From Candidatus Nitrosopumilus limneticus (GTDB lineage: Archaea > Thermoproteota > Nitrososphaeria > Nitrososphaerales > Nitrosopumilaceae), in NCBI GenBank assembly GCA_022117465.1, contig JAHCGZ010000002.1, forward strand, positions 1 to 64,000: a stretch of 64,000 nt of DNA. The letters are read 5' to 3'. The position numbers and the translations under genes are program-made. The notes beneath the pieces are model-generated. The model was given only the letters and a program-made list of their open reading frames with translations. It had not been told where the DNA came from and did no database searches. This document shows, one piece after another, positions 61,260-64,000 of the stretch (positions are counted from its first letter, which is position 1; each line of letters opens with the position of its first letter).

Positions 61260-64000
61260 TTTTTAATAATTTTTTTAAATATTGTCCAGTATGACTATGA
61301 GGTGATTTTACAATATCATGAGGAGTGCCTACAGTTACAATACGACCTCCTTCATCACCACCTTCAGGACCTAGATCAATTATCCAGTCTGAATTTTTAA
61401 TAATATCCATATTATGTTCAATTACAATGACAGTATTTCCCAAATTTACTAATCTATTTAGTACATCCAATAATTTTTGAACATCAGCAAAATGTAAGCC
61501 AGTTGTAGGTTCATCTAAAATATAGAGAGTTTTTCCAGTGTCCCGTTTAGACAATTCTGAAGCAAGTTTTACTCTTTGAGCTTCACCACCAGATAATGTA
61601 GTGGAAGATTGTCCAAGTTTAATATAGCCTAAACCTACATCGTTAACAGTTTCTAATTTTCTTTGAATTGATGGAACATTTTCAAAGAAAGATAATGCCT
61701 CATAAACAGTCATTTGTAAAACATCAGAAATATTTTTGCCTTTGTATAATACAGATAGTGTTTCAGAATTGTATCGTTTTCCCTTACATTCATCACATTT
61801 AACATAAACATCAGATAAAAATTGCATTTCAATTTGTTTAACACCATCACCTTCACATGCAAAGCATCTTCCATCAGCTACATTAAATGAAAATTGTCCT
61901 GGGGTATATCCACGTTCTTTTGATAATTCAGTATTAGAATATAATTCTCTAATGGGAGTAAAAGCTCCAATGTACGTTGCAGGATTTGAGCGAGGAGTTC
62001 TTCCAATAGGGGATTGATCAATAGCTATTACTTTATCAATATTTTCTAAACCAGTTATTTCCTTATGATTACCAAAACTAATATGAGTTTTAGAAAAATG
62101 ACTCTGCAATCTATTAAGTAAAATATCATTTATTAAAGTGGATTTTCCTGAACCAGAAACTCCAGTTATAGATACAAAAAGTCCTAAAGGAATTTCAACA
62201 TCAATATTTTTTAAATTATTTTCAGACGCCCCTTTAATAATTAAGGATCCTTCAGGTTTACGAATTTTATTTTTTAAAATGATTAAAGAATTATCTTTAA
62301 GATAAGTTCCAGTTACAGATGTACTTGACTGTAAAATTTGTTTAATAGTACCTTCAAAAACAATATTTCCGCCATGCACGCCAGCACCTGGACCTAAATC
62401 AATTATCCAGTCTGAATTTCGTATAACTTCTTCATCATGCTCTACAACAATGACAGTATTTCCAAGATTTCGTAGCTTATTTAGCGTTTTAATTAGTCTA
62501 GTATTATCACGTTGATGTAATCCAATTGTAGGTTCATCAAGCACATACAAAACACCAGTTAGATTGGAACCAATTTGTGTAGCTAATCTAATTCTTTGAG
62601 ATTCCCCACCAGACAATGTAGAACTAAGACGATTTAGTGTAAGATAATTTAATCCAACATTGATTAAGAATTCTAAACGTTCTCTAATTTCTTTAAGAAT
62701 ATCTTTTGCAATCTGTTGTTCAGTTTCATTTAATTTCAAATTTGAAAAGAAATCAAAACATTGTGTAATAGATAAATCACATACATCCATTATACCTAAA
62801 TCATTAATAGTAACTGCAAGAGATTCTGGTTTTAGTTTTTTACCATTACATGAAGTACAATGAGTATCTCTCATAAACTGTTTAAGCCAATCACGTTTTG
62901 ATTCAGAGTCAGTTTCTAAAAATACACGTTGAAGGTTTGGAAGTACACCTTCAAATGCATTAGTATATTTCCATGAGGAATCTCCAGATTTAGAACTATA
63001 TTGAAAATCAATTAAATCAGACGATCCATTTAAAATAATTTCAAGATGATTTGATTTTATTTTTTCAATAGGAGTCATTAAATTAAATCCAAATTTTTCA
63101 CCAACAGTTCTCAATGCTTGTTGTCTAAATGCAGAAAATCTTCCACTCCAAGGAACAATAGCTCCATCTAAAATAGATTTAGATTTATCAGGAATAACTA
63201 GAGCAGAATCAAATTCCATTTTAACTCCCAACCCATTACATGTTTTACACAATCCAAAAGGAGAATTAAAAGAGAAATTTCTAGGCTCCAATTCACCAAT
63301 AGTCAATCCACAATGTGGACATGCGTTATTTTGAGAAAAAATTTTTTCAGATGTATCTGATGAAATCATCACATCCCCTTTTGATGCTTTGATTGCAGTT
63401 TGGATGGCCTCAAAAATTCTAGAACGTTCAGATTTACTTGTAGATATTCTATCCACAACAATTTCAATATTATGCCATTTTTGTCGATCTAATGGAGGAA
63501 TACCATCATCTAGGTTCAAAATTTCACCATTTAGTCGTATTCTGGAATATCCATCCTTCTTGATTTGTTCAAAAAGTTTCTCATAGGTACCCTTTTTTCT
63601 TTGAATAAGTGGGGATAAAATTAATATTTTTTGTCCTATAAAATCTTGGAGTATAGAATCGCAAATTCGTTCAATAGATTGTGTAGATATTTTTCTTTTA
63701 CAATTTATGCAATGAGGAATTCCAATTCGGGCATAAAGTAAACGCATGTAATCATAAATTTCAGTAGTAGTACCAACAGTAGAACGGGGATTTTTACTAG
63801 TAGTTTTTTGTTGAATTGCAATTGCAGGGGATAATCCTTCAATAGAATCAACATCAGGTTTGTCCATCATTTCCAAAAATTGACGTGCATATGATGAAAG
63901 AGATTCAACGTATCTTCGTTGTCCTTCAGCATAAATTGTGTCAAATGCTAAAGTAGATTTTCCAGAACCAGATAAACCACTGATCACAACTAATTGATTT
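61249..64000 (-). CDS. uvrA: UvrABC system protein A (5' end truncated by window edge)
   Basis: GLSGSGKSTLAFDTIYAEGQRRYVESLSSYARQFL, zinc motifs, duplicated ABC domains. The ~30 expected N-terminal residues lie beyond base 64000. Confidence 0.96.
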   Translation of the reverse strand, partial: NQLVVISGLSGSGKSTLAFDTIYAEGQRRYVESLSSYARQFLEMMDKPDVDSIEGLSPAIAIQQKTTSKNPRSTVGTTTEIYDYMRLLYARIGIPHCINCKRKISTQSIERICDSILQDFIGQKILILSPLIQRKKGTYEKLFEQIKKDGYSRIRLNGEILNLDDGIPPLDRQKWHNIEIVVDRISTSKSERSRIFEAIQTAIKASKGDVMISSDTSEKIFSQNNACPHCGLTIGELEPRNFSFNSPFGLCKTCNGLGVKMEFDSALVIPDKSKSILDGAIVPWSGRFSAFRQQALRTVGEKFGFNLMTPIEKIKSNHLEIILNGSSDLIDFQYSSKSGDSSWKYTNAFEGVLPNLQRVFLETDSESKRDWLKQFMRDTHCTSCNGKKLKPESLAVTINDLGIMDVCDLSITQCFDFFSNLKLNETEQQIAKDILKEIRERLEFLINVGLNYLTLNRLSSTLSGGESQRIRLATQIGSNLTGVLYVLDEPTIGLHQRDNTRLIKTLNKLRNLGNTVIVVEHDEEVIRNSDWIIDLGPGAGVHGGNIVFEGTIKQILQSSTSVTGTYLKDNSLIILKNKIRKPEGSLIIKGASENNLKNIDVEIPLGLFVSITGVSGSGKSTLINDILLNRLQSHFSKTHISFGNHKEITGLENIDKVIAIDQSPIGRTPRSNPATYIGAFTPIRELYSNTELSKERGYTPGQFSFNVADGRCFACEGDGVKQIEMQFLSDVYVKCDECKGKRYNSETLSVLYKGKNISDVLQMTVYEALSFFENVPSIQRKLETVNDVGLGYIKLGQSSTTLSGGEAQRVKLASELSKRDTGKTLYILDEPTTGLHFADVQKLLDVLNRLVNLGNTVIVIEHNMDIIKNSDWIIDLGPEGGDEGGRIVTVGTPHDIVKSPHSHTGQYLKKLLKNGI

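Noticed and set aside
61249-64000. UvrA missing its N-terminus
   Set aside because: The first ~30 residues simply lie beyond the window edge; the visible frame is intact.

Overview
The window looks like a chromosomal segment of an AT-rich, mesophilic ammonia-oxidising thaumarchaeon (Nitrosopumilus-like). This is inferred from gene content and rRNA; no database was searched. It opens with a minus-strand 16S-23S rRNA operon with no tRNA in the spacer and no linked 5S. Recognisable core genes follow: EF-1alpha/uS10/RpoP, FBP aldolase/phosphatase, DNA ligase, tRNA-splicing endonuclease, 3-hydroxyacyl-CoA dehydrogenase, ilvBN-leuAB, carAB, citrate synthase, AspRS, CdvC/Vps4, UvrC and UvrA (5' end cut by the window), along with many very small zinc-finger proteins. 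No CRISPR array, prophage, intact transposon or tRNA gene was recognised. Points worth a second look: (i) a cdvC-linked locus with a divergent ESCRT-III-like protein and an unknown middle protein; (ii) a two-domain SDR protein resembling the N-terminal part of the Chloroflexus-type malonyl-CoA reductase, with an altered YxxxK motif; (iii) a cobalamin-binding / MEDS / winged-helix putative sensory cluster; (iv) a 33-bp coding minisatellite at the end of a DhnA-type aldolase; (v) an internally deleted gene remnant upstream of aspS; (vi) a frameshift that separates the GGGHDKACGA motif from a DHH protein; (vii) a carA reading frame with no ATG/GTG/TTG upstream of its conserved N-terminus; (viii) long inverted repeats forming rRNA processing stems; (ix) an N-terminal MGLF motif shared by unrelated small proteins.
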